Source: an uncultured Eubacterium sp.
Lineage (GTDB): Bacteria > Bacillota > Clostridia > Oscillospirales > Acutalibacteraceae
Assembly (NCBI GenBank): GCA_934512155.1
Contig: CAKSWS010000034.1
Location: 1-16,311 of the forward strand
Direction: 5' to 3'
Length of the DNA stretch: 16,311 nucleotides
The notes below the pieces were generated by a model, which searched no databases, was not told where the DNA came from, and saw nothing but the letters and a program-made list of their open reading frames with translations. Shown here piece after piece: positions 14,728 through 16,311 of the stretch (positions are counted from its first letter, which is position 1; every line of letters starts with the position of its first letter). Position numbers and translations under genes: made by a program.

Positions 14728-15831
14728 ATGAATTATATTGATGCATTAACCTTCATAGAAAAAAAGAAAAGACTCGGCATAAAGCCGGGTCTTTCACGCA
14801 TAAAAAATACATTAAATAAATTAAATAATCCGCAAAATAAAATTAAGGTAATTCATATTGCCGGCACAAACGGTAAAGGCACTGTTTCAAATATAATAGC
14901 AAACGGTTTGATTAATTGTGGTTATAAGGTTGGTTTGTTTACTTCTCCTTGGGTTATTAATTATAGAGAACAAATTCAAATTAATGGCAATTATATTCCC
15001 GAAGAAATATTTGCGTCTTATGTAACAGAATTAAAAAATGAAGAATTAACCGAGTTTGAACTTTTAACCGCAATTATGTTTAAATAATTTTATGATGAAT
15101 CTGTTGACTTTGCTATTGTTGAATGCGGAATGGGCGGTAAAAGCGATTGCACTAACGTTCTTGACTCGCCTGAAGTTTGTGTAATTACTTCTGTCTCTCT
15201 TGATCATACTGATTTTTTGGGAAGCACATTAAATGAAATAGCACTTGAAAAGGCGGGTATCATTAAGCAAAATTCAACTGTGGTTTTATATCCCAATAAA
15301 AAATGTGAATATGTTTTTGAATCTGTTTGCAATAAAACCGACAGCAAATTAATAAAAGTTCGTGATTTAGATAATTTTAAAGACAATAATCTTGAAACCG
15401 CAAGTCAGGCTTTGGCATTTTTGCGCCAATGCGTTCATTTAAATTATCCGTCATTACCTGCCCGTCAGCAGTATATAGGTGATGATATTATGTTAGATGG
15501 TGCTCATAATAAAGACGGTGCGCTGGCTTTGAAAGATTATCTGCCAAATAAAAAAATCACTGCCATCATTGGTATGATGAAAGATAAGGATGTTAATTCT
15601 TATTTTGAAATTCTTGCACCGTATTTTGATAAAATTATTACCGTAACTGTAAATAATTCCCGTGCCATGTCTGCTGAGTCTTTGGCTGAAATAGCAAAAA
15701 AATATAACAAAAATGTTTTTGCATGCGAAAACCCTCATAATGCCGTCGACAATGAAAAGGGTAATTGTGATTTTCTTTTTGTTGGCGGTTCGTTCTATTT
15801 GGCAAGAGAAATAATAAAAGATTTGTTATAA
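14728..15831 (+). pseudogene. folC: Folylpolyglutamate synthase/dihydrofolate synthase with one in-frame stop
   Basis: FolC adds glutamate to folates using ATP. The first part (14728-15087) has the P-loop 'VIHIAGTNGKGTVSNII' and 'GLFTSPWVINYREQI'. The second (from ~15088) has 'FAIVECGMGGKSDCTNVL', 'TSVSLDHTDFLG', 'IALEKAGIIK' and 'MLDGAHNKDGALAL'. The two halves are in the same frame and contiguous in family alignment, separated only by TAA at 15085-15087 ('TAIMFK*FYDESVDF'). So this is a nonsense codon, not a frameshift. The rest of the frame is clean to 15831. Even read through, the protein would be ~367 aa against the usual ~420-430. The segment between 'SKLIKVRD' and 'NLETASQALAF', and the WPGR-type linker, are reduced. 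It may be a recent pseudogene, a sequencing error, or two fragments. Coupled to valS. Confidence 0.82.
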
Positions 15832-15856
15832 ACTAAAATTCGATAAAATATTCAAG

Positions 15857-15889
15857 ACTGCTCTGTTATATTTTAACAGAGCAGTTTTT
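15857..15889 (+). terminator. Rho-independent terminator between folC and spoIIAA
   Basis: A perfect 12-bp stem (15857-15868 with 15874-15885) with a 5-nt loop is followed by TTTTT. It lies only 16 bp before the spoIIAA start codon, so the spoIIA promoter must be upstream of, or inside, the hairpin. Confidence 0.9.
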
Positions 15890-15905
15890 CTTTGGAGTGA
15901 TAATT

Positions 15906-16223
15906 ATGAGCGTAACAATAGAATCAAGCGGAAATTTAATGGTTGTTTATTTAATCGGTGAATTAGACCATCATACGGCAAAAGATATACGTGAAAAAAT
16001 TGATTTTGCCATAAGCTGCAAAAAGCCAAATCATCTTGTGCTTGATTTTAAAAACATTACCTTTATGGATTCCAGCGGAATAGGTCTTGTTATGGGCAGA
16101 TTCCGTTTAATGCAAAATCATAAGGGCAGCGTTGAAATCAAAAATGTAACACCGCAAACCAAAAAGATTATGGAACTTGCCGGTTTAGGCAGAATTGCAA
16201 TTATAAATGAAATCAAGGAGTAA
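15906..16223 (+). CDS. spoIIAA: Anti-sigma F factor antagonist SpoIIAA
   Basis: SpoIIAA is the STAS-domain protein that, when dephosphorylated, binds SpoIIAB and frees sigma-F in the forespore. The 105-aa protein has the STAS core: 'LMVVYLIGELDHHTAKDIREKI', 'HLVLDFKNITFMDSSGIGLVMGR' and 'KKIMELAGLGRI'. The DSSG motif contains S57, equivalent to the serine phosphorylated by SpoIIAB in Bacillus subtilis (S58). ATG 15906 has GGAG (15894-15897) at 8 bp; the in-frame GTG at 15897 lies within that ribosome site. spoIIAB follows after 3 bp, as in the conserved spoIIAA-spoIIAB-sigF operon. No clear sigma-H promoter was identified by eye. Confidence 0.95.
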   Translation: MSVTIESSGNLMVVYLIGELDHHTAKDIREKIDFAISCKKPNHLVLDFKNITFMDSSGIGLVMGRFRLMQNHKGSVEIKNVTPQTKKIMELAGLGRIAIINEIKE

Positions 16224-16226
16224 ATT

Positions 16227-16311
16227 ATGACAAATGAATTTAAATTAACCGTGGAAAGCAAAAGTGTAAACGAAGGGTTCACAAGGGTTGTTGTATCTTC
16301 TTTTGTAACAC
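16227..16311 (+). CDS. spoIIAB: Anti-sigma F factor SpoIIAB, 3'-partial
   Basis: The first 28 codons are present before the window ends, reading 'TNEFKLTVESKSVNEGFTRV' and 'VVSSFVT'. This closely resembles the N-terminus of SpoIIAB ('...ESKSVNEAFARVAVASFVA'), the serine kinase that holds sigma-F inactive and phosphorylates SpoIIAA. AAGGAG (16215-16220) lies 6 bp before the ATG, overlapping the end of spoIIAA, so the two are probably translationally linked. The ATP-binding (GHKL) motifs and the expected sigF gene lie beyond the window. Confidence 0.9.
   Translation, partial: MTNEFKLTVESKSVNEGFTRVVVSSFVT

Overview
The window comes from a low-GC, AT-rich, spore-forming Firmicute, most likely an anaerobic gut-type member of the Clostridia (Oscillospiraceae/Ruminococcaceae-like). 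This is inferred from the sporulation genes (ytfJ, spoIIAA, spoIIAB), a T-box upstream of valS, a Firmicute-type DUF2953-ytfJ-D,D-carboxypeptidase-rluB block, and ordinary sigma-A promoters with strong AGGAGG ribosome sites. Nearly all genes read on the + strand. The exceptions are a small acidic DUF1292 gene and a 6S-like RNA gene.

Layout. (1) 1-3026: an operon of a DUF2953 protein (5' end outside the window), YtfJ/GerW, a secreted D-alanyl-D-alanine carboxypeptidase and the pseudouridine synthase RluB, closed by a clean terminator. (2) 3076-6347: a three-gene biotin-dependent carboxyl-transfer operon. It holds a divergent acyl-CoA-type carboxyltransferase, a biotin carrier protein and a pyruvate/oxaloacetate carboxyltransferase, which is the subunit set of a transcarboxylase, with no membrane decarboxylase beside it. 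(3) 6381-7545: a monocistronic, strongly expressed-looking NAD(P)-binding epimerase-like protein. (4) 7551-8204, minus strand: a DUF1292 gene followed by a 6S RNA whose promoter lies across the DUF1292 stop codon. (5) 8264-8811: an unassigned transcription unit of about 510 nt with its own promoter and terminator and no conventional gene. It is full of complementary segments, carries a 15-codon ORF behind a perfect AGGAGG, and has three repeated AGAGGT-hairpin units. This is the most novel part of the window. (6) 8821-11798: uxaB-uxaA, hexuronate (galacturonate branch) catabolism. (7) 11814-15831: a T-box leader, valS, and a folC interrupted by one in-frame stop codon. (8) 15857 to the end: a terminator-like hairpin followed by spoIIAA and the start of spoIIAB, the anti-sigma switch for the forespore factor sigma-F.

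Functionally the window mixes housekeeping (tRNA charging, rRNA modification, folate), carboxylate and uronate metabolism typical of plant-fibre fermenters, and sporulation control. Several regulatory RNAs are packed between 7.5 and 12.1 kb. All assignments are by eye from sequence motifs; no database search was run.
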